Source: Gluconobacter cadivus (GTDB taxonomy: Bacteria; Pseudomonadota; Alphaproteobacteria; Acetobacterales; Acetobacteraceae). From it: 64,000 nucleotides of DNA. Of the stretch, positions 8,549 to 17,814 are shown one piece after another (the first letter of the stretch is position 1; each line of letters begins with the position of its first letter). The translations under genes and the position numbers were made by a program. The DNA is taken from assembly GCF_015244745.1 (NCBI RefSeq), contig NZ_JABCQI010000005.1, positions 124,001 to 188,000 of the forward strand, given 5' to 3'. The notes below the pieces were generated by a model. That model was not told where the DNA came from. It did no database searches and saw nothing but the letters and a program-made list of their open reading frames with translations.

Positions 8549-9630
8549 GCGGTGAATTTCCCGTCGACCAGATCCTGCGTGGAGAATGCATCGAAACGAT
8601 GAAGACGCTGCCCGATGGGAGCGTGGACTGCATTTTCGCCGATCCGCCATACAACCTCCAGTTGCGCGGCGAGCTTCGTCGTCCGGACGAGACTGTCGTG
8701 GACGGCGTGGATGACGATTGGGACAAGTTCGCGGATTACGCGACCTATGATAATTTCACGCGCGAATGGCTCAGAGAAGCACGCCGGATTTTGCACAAGG
8801 ACGGCACGATCTGGGTCATTGGCTCCTATCACAATGTCTTCCGTCTGGGCGCTATTATGCAGGATCTGGGATTCTGGATCCTCAACGACATCGTCTGGCG
8901 CAAATCCAACCCGATGCCGAATTTCCGCGGGCGGCGTTTTACGAACGCGCATGAGACGCTGATCTGGGCGGCACGTGGTCCGCAGAGCAAATATCGATTC
9001 AACTATCAGGCTATGAAGGCCCTGAACGACGACCTTCAGATGCGCTCTGACTGGTATTTGCCGCTCTGCACGGGCAATGAGCGTCTGAAGAACGAACATG
9101 GCCTGAAGCTACATCCGACGCAGAAACCGGAAAGTCTGCTGCATCGTGTTCTGGTGGCGTCGACCAATGCCAATGATGTGGTGCTGGACCCGTTCTGCGG
9201 TAGCGGCACGACCCCGGCAATGGCCAAGCGTCTGGGGCGTCATTACATCGCCATCGAACGGCACCCGGATTACGTCAAGGCCGCGCGGGAGCGTGTGGCA
9301 CGGGAAGAGCGCCTGACCTCCGAGCAACTGGCGACGACGCCAGCACGGCGTGAAATGCCGCGTATCCCGTTCGGAAGTTTCGTGGAAACGGGCGTGCTTC
9401 CGGCAGGGACCGTGCTCTACGACCGGCAGAAGCGTCTGAAAGCGACCGTGACACCCGACGGCACGCTCGTATCGGGCAACCAGCGTGGCTCTATTCACAA
9501 GCTCGGCGCAGGTCTGACGGGCGCTCCGTCCTGCAATGGCTGGACGTTCTGGTATTTCGAGCGCGACGATCAGTTCGTTCAGATCGACGTCCTGCGTCAG
9601 GAAAGTCAGGCGCTGCGCAACGTCGGTTGA
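8545..9630 (+). CDS. ccrM: Cell-cycle DNA adenine methyltransferase (GANTC), CcrM
   Basis: Orphan beta-class N6-adenine methyltransferase expected to modify GANTC. The catalytic ADPPY motif is at residues 32-36 and the S-adenosylmethionine-binding DPFCGSGTT follows near residue 215; this DPPY-before-FxGxG order defines the beta class. After about residue 265 there is the extra C-terminal domain typical of CcrM (GSIHKLGAG and NGWTFWYFE), needed in the Caulobacter enzyme for DNA recognition. The 361-residue length equals that of CcrM. No cognate restriction enzyme is nearby, which fits a regulatory role. It shares an operon with rnhB and ends at a bidirectional terminator. Confidence 0.95.
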   Translation: MSGEFPVDQILRGECIETMKTLPDGSVDCIFADPPYNLQLRGELRRPDETVVDGVDDDWDKFADYATYDNFTREWLREARRILHKDGTIWVIGSYHNVFRLGAIMQDLGFWILNDIVWRKSNPMPNFRGRRFTNAHETLIWAARGPQSKYRFNYQAMKALNDDLQMRSDWYLPLCTGNERLKNEHGLKLHPTQKPESLLHRVLVASTNANDVVLDPFCGSGTTPAMAKRLGRHYIAIERHPDYVKAARERVAREERLTSEQLATTPARREMPRIPFGSFVETGVLPAGTVLYDRQKRLKATVTPDGTLVSGNQRGSIHKLGAGLTGAPSCNGWTFWYFERDDQFVQIDVLRQESQALRNVG

Positions 9631-9648
9631 CGGAAAACCAGCGCCCAT

Positions 9649-9682
9649 AAAAAAAGCCGGAGAATGTTCTCCGGCTTTTTTT
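9649..9682. terminator. Bidirectional intrinsic terminator between ccrM and the ankyrin gene
   Basis: A long perfect inverted repeat of the form A7-GCCGGAGAA-TG-TTCTCCGGC-T7 gives a T-tract in both directions, serving the two convergent genes. Confidence 0.93.
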
Positions 9683-9701
9683 GCGTCTGGATCAGGAGCG
9701 T

Positions 9702-10319
9702 TTAGTGCCCTGCAAAGCCGAGGAAGCCGATTGAAGGATCGGCCTTGCCGCCGCTTGCGTCGAAATGCGAGGAAGCTGCGACGGCGGCGCGTTTGGGGGT
9801 GACGGATTTCCCGCCGATCGTCAGATGACCGCTGCCGTTCTTCATCTCCACACCCTGATCGGATACGCTGTTCTCGATCTTTCCGTCCGGATTATAGGTC
9901 CGCATCGACAGCAGCAGGAACATGATGTCCTTGCGGTTCAGGTCGATGGCCATGTCCAGCGGCGTCTGGTCCAGAACATTGTGCCCACCCATATCGGCGC
10001 CGCGGTTGAGCGCTTCTTTTGCCGCGTTGAGCGAGCCACGATTGATGGCATCGAACAGGGCGACGGTCGGGTTTACGTCGGCCCGGGCATGACCGGCATC
10101 GTCGTCGGAAGATTCTGCTCCCGGAAGGGCGGAAGGCGGCGCGGCGCGCTGGGCAGCCTTGCGGGCTTCGGCTTTCTTCTGGTTGGCCTCGGCTTCCTGT
10201 TCAGCCTCGGCGTCGTCGGCATCCTGAGCCTGGGCGTGATGCCAGGGTACGAGAATCGTCGGCGTCATTGCCAGAGCGGCAACGAGCAGCAGGCGGGGCA
10301 GGGTGGGGAGCAGTCGCAT
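9702..10319 (-). CDS. Exported ankyrin-repeat protein
   Basis: A 205-residue protein starting at the ATG at 10319 with a signal peptide (MRLLPTLPRLLLVAALAMTP, cleavage likely after the AQA near residue 32). A charged Ala/Glu/Lys-rich stretch (about 35-60) precedes an ankyrin-like region of about two repeats (about 85-140: NPTVALFDAINRGSLNAAKE and GADMGGHNVLDQTPLDMAID). The C-terminus (MKNGSGHLTIGGKSV, SIGFLGFAGH) has no known match to me. Ankyrin repeats mediate protein contacts, so a periplasmic binding role is plausible but not shown. It lies 77 bases downstream of the MoxR-type operon on the same strand and could be its last member. Confidence 0.75.
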   Translation of the reverse strand: MRLLPTLPRLLLVAALAMTPTILVPWHHAQAQDADDAEAEQEAEANQKKAEARKAAQRAAPPSALPGAESSDDDAGHARADVNPTVALFDAINRGSLNAAKEALNRGADMGGHNVLDQTPLDMAIDLNRKDIMFLLLSMRTYNPDGKIENSVSDQGVEMKNGSGHLTIGGKSVTPKRAAVAASSHFDASGGKADPSIGFLGFAGH

Positions 10320-10396
10320 AAAACCAATATACTGTGATCGTTCGTCCTGCGCGAGTCTGCAGATGCCTCTCGGAGGTGCCGGATTGTGACATTTTT

Positions 10397-12436
10397 TCAA
10401 TGACCTTCCCGCCACCAGCCGATTGCGAGGAAAATCAGCGCTGCAAGGAGGGCCGCCCATGCCGGAACGAGGTCCGTCGTCCGCGTCTCACCTGCGACGG
10501 CCGCCGTGGTGACGGGAAGCCCCATCCAGTCCGAGCCGCTCATGGCCGAGCCGATGGGAACCTGTTTCAGATGGGGCGTATGATCCGCAACCCACGCCAC
10601 GGTTCCTCCCGATGCCTGAGCACTGGCGCCCATGATGGTCGCGGTGGCGCGCAGGTCCTGCCGCTCGATCGGGTCGTGAGAAACGGGGCTGGCGAAAGCA
10701 ACCAGACCATCCTGCCGGACGCTCCAGATGCCGGGCGTCGTGGCGGCCAGCGTGGCGTGCCAAACGCCATCGGTCTGTTTTAGGGTAACGGGCGTGCGCT
10801 TCCCGTCCGGCGCGGTGACGAAAGCCTCAGGCGAGACAGCCTGTCCCGCGGCGTGGCGCTCGATGTCGAGTTGACCGTTTTCGATCCGGGCCGTCAGGCG
10901 GTTTTCTTCAAGGTCCGGCTCTTTCATGAGCCAGTGTGACAGCCGCCGCAGAAGTTCGGCCTGCGGACCGCCACCGCCTTCGCCACGAGACCACAGCCAG
11001 AGCTGGTCCGACATGAGCATGGCCACGCGCCCCCGCTCAACACGGTCCAGCAGCAGAAGCGGCGCGCCATCCGGACCATGCATCAGGTCTTCGCCATGCG
11101 ACTGGTCCGGCCGGAGGGCACGATACCAGGGGCCCCAGTCTTCCGTTAGGCCCGCCGTGACGGGATGTGTCTTGCCCAGAGCAGTCAGGGACGGACGGAA
11201 AGCCTGTGTGACGACCCCGTCCGTCCCGACATGGGCCGGAAGAATCTGTGCGAGGCTCGTATCCTGAAGGGTGCCCTCCTGCGTGAATTCAGGTCCTGCC
11301 GTTACCAGCAGGCCGCCGCCGTTGCGGACATAATCGGCGATATTGGTCAGGTATTCGTCTGGCAGGATGTTGCTGTTGCGAAAGCCGTCCAGAATGATGA
11401 GATCGAAACTGCGGATTTTTTCCTGAAACAGTTCGCGGATCGGAAACGGGATCAGCGCCAGATCCGACAGCGGAGTGCCATCATCGGTGTTGGGGGAGCG
11501 CAGAATGGTGAAGTGCACGAGATCCACGGACGGATCGGCCTTCAACAACCTGCGCCAGACGCGCTCTCCCTGATTGGGAACGCCGGACACCAGCAGCACC
11601 CGCAGCCGGTCGCGCACGCCCCGGATTCGCACGACGTCGCTATTGTTTTCCGTGGATGCTTCCCCGGCCAGCGGAGAGACGGACAGGCCGACAAGTGTTT
11701 CGCCGGGATGCTGCACGGGGACCGTGATGTCCTGTGGCGTGCCGGTCCGGATCGGGCGGGTCTGTGGCGGAGCATCGCCTGAGCGGATCGTGAGAACGGC
11801 GTCGGCCGAACCCGGAGCGCCCAGATCGTCGACCTGAACGCGGATTGTGGCGTTCTGTCCGACGATGGCATAGGGCGGCGTGCTCAGGATACGCAGGCGA
11901 CGGTCCTGTTCCTCGCCCCGCGCCGTCAGCAGAAGGTGCAGTGGAAGTTTCTGTCCGTCCGGTCCCTGAAAGCGCGCCGGAAGATGGGCCGGAACGTCAT
12001 GATCCATGCCGTCCGTCACGACGATGGCGCCTGCGAACCGGCCCTGCGGCAGATCCGCATGATCCAGCGCCTCGAACAGGCGGGTGCCGTGGCCTGTGCC
12101 ACCCGGAACATCGACGCGATGCAGGGTCAGGCCCGGAAGACGAGCCGCGTCCTGCATGATCTGCCGTGCGACCTGATCCGCGATGGCAGTGCGGGGACCG
12201 ACCTGCATCGAGGCTGAACGATCCACGACGAGCAGCGCATCCTGCGGCACCGGGCGGAGCACCGGGTGAAGCGCGCGCGGTCCAGACAGCCATCCCAGCA
12301 GAGCGAGAACGGCCAGAGCCCGCCAGAGCATTCCGCGCGCGCCACGCAGGGCACCGTAAATCGCTCCTGCAACACTCAGTGCGGCCAGCGTCGCCAGCAG
12401 CCAGACGGGCAGCATCGGAGAAAGATCGAACATCAT
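10397..12436 (-). CDS. Membrane-anchored VWA / glutamine-amidotransferase-like protein
   Basis: A 679-residue protein. Two N-terminal membrane segments (about 10-30 and 36-52) precede a von Willebrand A-like region in which D72-R-S74-A-S76 resembles the MIDAS metal-binding motif DxSxS. A class I glutamine-amidotransferase-like fold is suggested near residues 350-390 (DLIILDGFRNSNILP and YVRNGGGLLVTAGPEF), without an evident catalytic Cys-His pair, as in other proteins of this type. A last membrane segment (LVPAWAALLAALIFLAIGWW) ends the protein. The ATG at 12436 overlaps the stop of the preceding gene by four bases. It is the fourth gene of the MoxR-DUF58-BatA/DUF4159 operon, whose biological role is not established; surface or periplasmic assembly checked by a MoxR chaperone is an inference. 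Confidence 0.8.
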   Translation of the reverse strand: MMFDLSPMLPVWLLATLAALSVAGAIYGALRGARGMLWRALAVLALLGWLSGPRALHPVLRPVPQDALLVVDRSASMQVGPRTAIADQVARQIMQDAARLPGLTLHRVDVPGGTGHGTRLFEALDHADLPQGRFAGAIVVTDGMDHDVPAHLPARFQGPDGQKLPLHLLLTARGEEQDRRLRILSTPPYAIVGQNATIRVQVDDLGAPGSADAVLTIRSGDAPPQTRPIRTGTPQDITVPVQHPGETLVGLSVSPLAGEASTENNSDVVRIRGVRDRLRVLLVSGVPNQGERVWRRLLKADPSVDLVHFTILRSPNTDDGTPLSDLALIPFPIRELFQEKIRSFDLIILDGFRNSNILPDEYLTNIADYVRNGGGLLVTAGPEFTQEGTLQDTSLAQILPAHVGTDGVVTQAFRPSLTALGKTHPVTAGLTEDWGPWYRALRPDQSHGEDLMHGPDGAPLLLLDRVERGRVAMLMSDQLWLWSRGEGGGGPQAELLRRLSHWLMKEPDLEENRLTARIENGQLDIERHAAGQAVSPEAFVTAPDGKRTPVTLKQTDGVWHATLAATTPGIWSVRQDGLVAFASPVSHDPIERQDLRATATIMGASAQASGGTVAWVADHTPHLKQVPIGSAMSGSDWMGLPVTTAAVAGETRTTDLVPAWAALLAALIFLAIGWWREGH

Positions 12437-15165
12437 GGCGCGTCCTCCTCGTCGGCGGTGTCGGGACTGGTCGTGGCGGATGCTGCATCCGGGCTGCCGA
12501 GGCGGCGGAGCATTTCGGGGTACTGGGCCTGATCGTTCTTGTAGTTTCCGGTCAGGGCGTAGAGCACCATGTTCACGCCGAAACGATAGGCCTGCGTGCG
12601 CTGGTCTTCGCCCCCGGGAATGACGGCGAAGGGATGGTTGCCCGAGCCGTCTACGGCCCAGGCATGCGCCCAGTCGCCATTACCGATGATGACGGGGCTG
12701 ACGTCATCATTCGCCTCGTCCCCGTTGCGCGCGACATAAACTGGCTGACCGGCAACGCGACCGGGAAAGCCGCTGTGCAGCAGATAGAAAGTGTGGGCCA
12801 GAACGTGTTTGTCCGTCAGCTTGGCGAGTGGGGGCACGACAAGGCCATCGGTCACGCGCTGCAACGCAGCTCGGGCGGCGGCGCTGGTGCCGGAATCCGT
12901 GTCGGTGCCCGCGCCCTGTTCGTCGATCAGCAGGATCCCACCGTGTTCCATGAACGTATTGAGTGCTTTCGTGCGTTCGGGATCGGGCTGCATATCTGGC
13001 GTGATCGGCCAGTACAGGAGCGGATAGAACGCCAGATCGTCCTTGCCCGGAACAACGCCATCGGGATGGCCGAGCGTCGCGGAACTGCGAGCGCTCGTAT
13101 AGTCGGAGAGCCCTTGAAGCCCCTCGCGGGAGACGGCATCGATATCGTCATGGCCCGTAAGAACATAGGCCAGCCGCGTTTCGAGCGCGGCCTGCGGCAT
13201 GTTTGCCGGAAGGGGAGCGGGTGTCTGGGCCTGAGCATGGGCAATCGGCAGAAGCAGAAAGCCTGCGACTGCCAGAGCGCCAAGCAGACCGCGCCGCCGT
13301 AGGGACAGGATCAGATCCAGCAGCAGCAGTAGCAGACCCGCCGCCATCAGCGCAGGGCCAATCGGACGATCCGCATGCGCGCCATCAGGCAAAATCCGCG
13401 TGCCGAGCAAAGGCTCCTCCACCATCGGCGAAGCAGCATCGCCGAGATTGAGTGCGCGCGTTCCACGGGCTGGGCCATAAAGCCCGGCAGGATGCGTGGC
13501 GGAAACATCCGTATGCGCCAGATCCGAAGCGCGAATGGAGCGCGCAGCCTGTGGCGGCATGACGAGCCCGCCGTCGCTCCCGATGATACGCCATGGCGCC
13601 AGTTCCGCCGGACCGCCGCCTGCCACGCCAGCGGACCGTTCGATCAGGCGCTCCAGCATGTCGGGAAACAGCCCGGAAAGCGGCACATTCGACCAGTCGG
13701 GTGAGGGCGTGACATGGAACAGGACGATCTCGCCATTGCCTTCGGCGCGCGCGGTTACGAGCGGGGTGCCATCGCTCAGAGCCGCCCAGACATGATCCGT
13801 CAGCCCCGTCTCGGGCTTGGCCAGAACCTGTCGCGAAACGGTGACATCGGGCGGAATCGTCAAGTCCGAAAACGGCGAAGTTTCGGGGAACGGTGCCAGC
13901 GTCTGGGGTTTCCCCCACGACATCGGGCCACCCAGCTGACGCATTCCGCTCATGAGATGGACTGGGAGAAGCGCATCGGAGGTCGCGTCGGACGTGGCGG
14001 TCTGATCGGCCGCGAGACCGGGGCCTGCGAAGCGGACGAGCATTCCGCCATGACGCACCCAGTCCAGAACGCGATTGCGCGTCTGCTCGCCCGAAAGCGC
14101 ACCATCCGTGGCGATCAGAACTGACAGGGGCGCGCCCAGCAGGGCTGTGGCATCGCCGCTATGCAGGTCCGCAATCGGTTGCAGGGCGCGATTGAGAAAG
14201 AACGCCGATCCGACAAGAGGCGTCGCGTCTCCGGGCGTCTGAAGGATACCGACCGGGCGGCGATGATCGGCCTGTCCCATCAGATGCACAGCAGCAGGAC
14301 CGGTCGCACCTTCAAGTGTCAGACGATCAAGCTGGTTCCGCAGCAGGGCCGGGAGGGAGAGCGTCTGGTCTTTTCCCGTCGTGAGGGGATAGGCCGCGAG
14401 TGTGCCACCATTGGCGTTGACGGCATGCAGCGTCACGGTCCGGGTCGGGCAGGGCAGCGTGTCGACTGTCGCATGAAGCGCGCCGTCCTGACCTGTCGCA
14501 GCGTCAAGGCGCAGGATGTCACAGCCGTTCCAGCGCATGTCCTGAACGGACCGTGCCTTTGCGAGCGCGCCCCGCAGCGCGTCGTCTCCTTTCGCAGCCA
14601 GACCGTCCGAGAGTACCATCACGCGCTGGTCCGATAGATCCCGCCCCCCGAGCAAGACGGCCAACGCTTGACGGTCCGTTGGCCAGGGCTGCGGACGCAA
14701 ATGTGAGAGATGTTCGGATAGGGCATGGGAATCGTGGGTCGTAAACGCTTCGGGCATTGCGCCGTCCGGTGCGCGTGCAGCGTGCAGGAACGTGACGTCC
14801 TGACCGTTGCGGATCGCGGTTTCGCCAAGCGCGAGCGCTGCGGAAATACGGTCGGTCCAGTGCGGAATGGCGGCCCAGCCATCATCGAGGATGAGGGTCA
14901 GCGGTCCATTGCCGGTTTCGGTTTGATGCGGCGTCAGGACAGGACGGGCCAGCCCGAAAATGACGAGGGCCACCGCCACCATGCGCAGAATCAGAAGCCA
15001 GAGCGGGGAACGGGCGGCGTCCTCCCGCCGGGCCGTGAGCCGGTTCAGGATGAGCAAGGACGGAAAGGACTGTTCCTGCGGCGCGGGTGGAGTTGCCCGC
15101 ACCAGCCACCACAGCGCAGGCAGTGCGAGCAGACCAAGCAACAGGAACGGAGCAAGAAGGATCAT
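12433..15165 (-). CDS. BatA-like N-terminal and DUF4159 C-terminal membrane protein
   Basis: A 910-residue protein. The N-terminus (MILLAPFLLLGLLALPALWW, then LILRMVAVALVIFGLARPVL) is the aerotolerance-regulator/BatA N-terminal region with two membrane segments. A VWA-like central region has LILDDGWA rather than a complete MIDAS motif. Another membrane pair lies near residues 615-655, and the last 210 residues form a DUF4159 domain (TRLAYVLTGHDDIDAVSREG, GKDDLAFYPLLYWPI, and GGILLIDEQGAG). The fusion of BatA-type and DUF4159 parts is known in alphaproteobacteria. It overlaps genes on both sides by four bases, so the whole operon is tightly coupled. Confidence 0.85.
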   Translation of the reverse strand: MILLAPFLLLGLLALPALWWLVRATPPAPQEQSFPSLLILNRLTARREDAARSPLWLLILRMVAVALVIFGLARPVLTPHQTETGNGPLTLILDDGWAAIPHWTDRISAALALGETAIRNGQDVTFLHAARAPDGAMPEAFTTHDSHALSEHLSHLRPQPWPTDRQALAVLLGGRDLSDQRVMVLSDGLAAKGDDALRGALAKARSVQDMRWNGCDILRLDAATGQDGALHATVDTLPCPTRTVTLHAVNANGGTLAAYPLTTGKDQTLSLPALLRNQLDRLTLEGATGPAAVHLMGQADHRRPVGILQTPGDATPLVGSAFFLNRALQPIADLHSGDATALLGAPLSVLIATDGALSGEQTRNRVLDWVRHGGMLVRFAGPGLAADQTATSDATSDALLPVHLMSGMRQLGGPMSWGKPQTLAPFPETSPFSDLTIPPDVTVSRQVLAKPETGLTDHVWAALSDGTPLVTARAEGNGEIVLFHVTPSPDWSNVPLSGLFPDMLERLIERSAGVAGGGPAELAPWRIIGSDGGLVMPPQAARSIRASDLAHTDVSATHPAGLYGPARGTRALNLGDAASPMVEEPLLGTRILPDGAHADRPIGPALMAAGLLLLLLDLILSLRRRGLLGALAVAGFLLLPIAHAQAQTPAPLPANMPQAALETRLAYVLTGHDDIDAVSREGLQGLSDYTSARSSATLGHPDGVVPGKDDLAFYPLLYWPITPDMQPDPERTKALNTFMEHGGILLIDEQGAGTDTDSGTSAAARAALQRVTDGLVVPPLAKLTDKHVLAHTFYLLHSGFPGRVAGQPVYVARNGDEANDDVSPVIIGNGDWAHAWAVDGSGNHPFAVIPGGEDQRTQAYRFGVNMVLYALTGNYKNDQAQYPEMLRRLGSPDAASATTSPDTADEEDAP

Positions 15166-16088
15166 CGGCCGCCTCCAAGCGCCATGTGCAACGCTAGAAG
15201 GGCCGGAAGCGGGTTCTGCGACGTATCATGCACGATGCAGTCGGCATGGAGCGACGCCGCACTCTGTTTGAGGGCCGCGAGATGCGCGTTCATCGCCTGC
15301 TCATAGGCCGGACCGAGACTTTCCATGGCGGGAAGAGTCAGAACACCCCCCTCAAGTCCTTCAAACCGGATTCGTCCTGTGCGTTTCAGTTCGCGTTCCG
15401 CCGGGTCGAGAATGCAGAGGAGATGGGTTCGTACCGGGCGGCTGGCGCAGGTCTTGAGAAACGTATCGATCCGGTCTTCGTCCCACAGGAAATCGCTGAT
15501 CACCACCAGATCGGACCGTGGAGGAACCAGAGACATGCGGGGAAATTCTGGCTCATCCGCATCCTGACGCAGAAGGGATGCCGCCAGTCGCGGGAGAACC
15601 TGACGTCCGGCAAGGGCGCGTCCAGCCTCGATTCCGGTCAGCAGACCCGCGCGTTCGCCGCCGCGCAGGGACGCGGACGCCAGCGCCAACGTGCAGAGCT
15701 GCGCGCGTTCAGCTTTGGTGGGCAGGGTATCGGACGAGCGCCATCGCATGGAAGGCGAGGGGTCACACCACAGCATCAAGGACTGGGCGTTTTCGCGCTC
15801 GCGTTCCCGAACCCAGAACGTGTCTTCGACCGGCGAGCGGGCAGACTGCCGCCAGTCGATGGATGTTGCGGGCTCGCCGGCATGATAGGGCCGGAACTGC
15901 CAGAAATCCTCGCCCGGCCCTGAACGTCTGCGGCCATGAACGCCGCTTTGCAGGCTTGCGGCAATCTTTTCGGCTTCAAGAACGAGCGCGGGCAGGGGCA
16001 GGCTTTCCGCCTGCGCAGTCGGAGCGCCGGAACTGGCGCCCCGGTTGCGGCGGAAGAAACTGCGCAGGGTATCGGACGGACTTTTCAC
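15162..16088 (-). CDS. DUF58 domain protein
   Basis: A 308-residue protein with the DUF58 hallmark near residues 62-95 (EDFWQFRPYHAGEPATSIDW, followed by RQSARSPVEDTFWVRERE). DUF58 proteins nearly always follow a MoxR ATPase, and the pair is thought to act as a chaperone system for maturing partner complexes. No membrane segment is evident, suggesting a cytoplasmic protein. It starts five bases after the moxR stop and overlaps the following gene by four bases. Confidence 0.92.
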   Translation of the reverse strand: MKSPSDTLRSFFRRNRGASSGAPTAQAESLPLPALVLEAEKIAASLQSGVHGRRRSGPGEDFWQFRPYHAGEPATSIDWRQSARSPVEDTFWVRERERENAQSLMLWCDPSPSMRWRSSDTLPTKAERAQLCTLALASASLRGGERAGLLTGIEAGRALAGRQVLPRLAASLLRQDADEPEFPRMSLVPPRSDLVVISDFLWDEDRIDTFLKTCASRPVRTHLLCILDPAERELKRTGRIRFEGLEGGVLTLPAMESLGPAYEQAMNAHLAALKQSAASLHADCIVHDTSQNPLPALLALHMALGGGR

Positions 16089-16093
16089 GGCGA

Positions 16094-17122
16094 TCAGAGG
16101 AGAGCCTGAGCCTGCTTGCGGATCAGGGCTTCGCTGTCCGTCCCGGCGGCACGGGCGCCAAAGCCCAGCCCGATACGATGGGACAGGACCGGGCTTGCAA
16201 GGGTCACAACGTCATCAAGGCTCGGTGCCAGACGGCCATCCAGTAGGGCGCGGGCACGGGTGGCGATCATCAGCGCCTGAGCCGCACGCGGACCGGGTCC
16301 GAATGACACGGCCTCCCGGACTTCCGGCGCAGCGGACGGATCTTCCGGGCGCAGCGAACGCGTCAGGCTCAGGATGGCATCCACGATCTGGTCGCCAACC
16401 GGCAGACGCCGGACGAGGTTCTGGGCTGTGAGAAGACTTTCCGCATTCATCAGGGCCGAAACCGTCGGCGTCGTGGCGCCTGTCGTCTGAAGCAGCATCT
16501 GCCGTTCCGCGTCCCGGTTCGGAAAGCCGAGGCTGATCTGAAGCATGAACCGGTCGAGCTGGGCTTCGGGCAGAGGATAGGTGCCTTCCTGCTCGATCGG
16601 ATTCTGGGTCGCGAGAACATGGAAGGGGCGCGGCAGGGCATAATCCTTGCCCCCCTGTGTGACCCGACGTTCCGCCATGGCCTGCAACAGCGCGGACTGG
16701 GTGCGGGGGCTGGCGCGGTTGATTTCGTCGGCAAGCACAAGCTGGCCAAAGATCGGGCCGGGCAGGAAGCGGAAGGCGCGTCGTCCGTCAGCATCCTGAT
16801 CGAGAATTTCCGCCCCTGTAATGTCCGACGGCATCAGGTCGGGCGTGAACTGGATGCGCGTTGCCTCCAGACCCAGGACCTGCGACGCCGTGTTGACCAG
16901 CAGGGTCTTGCCCAGACCGGGCGCGCCCATCAGAAGTGCGTGACCACCGGACAGGATCGTGACAAGGACCTGTTCGATGACACTGTCCTGGCCCAGAACA
17001 ATGCTGCCGATGGCCTGACGGACATGATGGAGAACCGGAGCCAGACGATCGGCTTCAGCCACGTCCGCCTCGCCCCGCAGGGTGCCGGCGGAGACGCCGG
17101 AAGAATATTGCTGCTCGCTCAT
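16094..17122 (-). CDS. MoxR-family AAA+ ATPase
   Basis: A 342-residue ATPase. Walker A is GAPGLGKT (residues 66-73) and Walker B ends in LVLADE (about 128-133), followed by the MoxR-specific INRASPRTQSALLQAM. Members of this family act as chaperones that insert cofactors or assemble complexes containing VWA-domain proteins, which matches the VWA-like genes downstream. It is first in the operon; the ATG at 17122 has only a weak ribosome site. Divergent from the DUF1285 gene with about 75 bases between, so both promoters must lie there. Confidence 0.94.
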   Translation of the reverse strand: MSEQQYSSGVSAGTLRGEADVAEADRLAPVLHHVRQAIGSIVLGQDSVIEQVLVTILSGGHALLMGAPGLGKTLLVNTASQVLGLEATRIQFTPDLMPSDITGAEILDQDADGRRAFRFLPGPIFGQLVLADEINRASPRTQSALLQAMAERRVTQGGKDYALPRPFHVLATQNPIEQEGTYPLPEAQLDRFMLQISLGFPNRDAERQMLLQTTGATTPTVSALMNAESLLTAQNLVRRLPVGDQIVDAILSLTRSLRPEDPSAAPEVREAVSFGPGPRAAQALMIATRARALLDGRLAPSLDDVVTLASPVLSHRIGLGFGARAAGTDSEALIRKQAQALL

Positions 17123-17196
17123 AGTGCCAGTCTGACAGGTGTGGGGGTTTCATCAAGGCTCGATTGCACCCAAGTTGGTGTGAGAAGAGAGTTTTT

Positions 17197-17814
17197 ATGC
17201 AGTTGGAGGGAAAATTGAGCGATCATCAGCTCCGGCAGGCGGTCCGGCCTGACGTCTTCGCGGCTCCAGATCCGCTGGTGGCACCGTCCTCCTTTCCCGA
17301 CTGCTCGTCCACGGGTCCTCGAAAGCTGCCCTTTCTGATCCAGCGCGACGGGACATGGCTGTATCGGGGCTCTGCGGTGAAGCGCAAAGCCATGCTGTGC
17401 ATGTTCTCGTCCATGCTGACCCGCGACCCCGAAGGCATCTACTGGCTGAAAACGCCGATGGAACAGGGGATCATTCAGGTCGAGGACGCCCCGTTCGTGG
17501 CGGTCGAACTGGATTTTCGCGGAACTTGCGGTCGCCAGCAGAATCTCTGTTTCCGCACCAATATGGACGAACTGATCTGCATCGGCCCCGAACATCCGTT
17601 GTCCTGTGATTGGGACCGGCCTTCGGAAGAGTGTGCGGGGGTGCCTTACATCCATGTGCGGGATGGCGAAGGCGCCTTGCCAATCCAGGCACGGGTGACG
17701 CGCGCGGTTCATTATGAACTCGCGGCTCTCGCCGTTCCCGGTCATGTAAAAGGAAAGCCCTGTCTCGGTGTCTGGAGTCAGGACTGCTTTTTCCCGCTTT
17801 CGCGGCCTGCATGA
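17197..17814 (+). CDS. DUF1285 domain protein
   Basis: A 205-residue protein of the DUF1285 family, function unknown. Typical features are LPFLIQRDGTWLYRGSAVKR near residues 44-63, and the ending YHVKGKP-like segment that here reads PGHVKGKPCLGVWSQDCFFP. I choose the ATG at 17197, preceded by AGAAGAGAG; a TTG 33 bases upstream is less likely. The stop overlaps the start of cca by four bases, a gene pair seen in many alphaproteobacteria. Confidence 0.85.
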   Translation: MQLEGKLSDHQLRQAVRPDVFAAPDPLVAPSSFPDCSSTGPRKLPFLIQRDGTWLYRGSAVKRKAMLCMFSSMLTRDPEGIYWLKTPMEQGIIQVEDAPFVAVELDFRGTCGRQQNLCFRTNMDELICIGPEHPLSCDWDRPSEECAGVPYIHVRDGEGALPIQARVTRAVHYELAALAVPGHVKGKPCLGVWSQDCFFPLSRPA

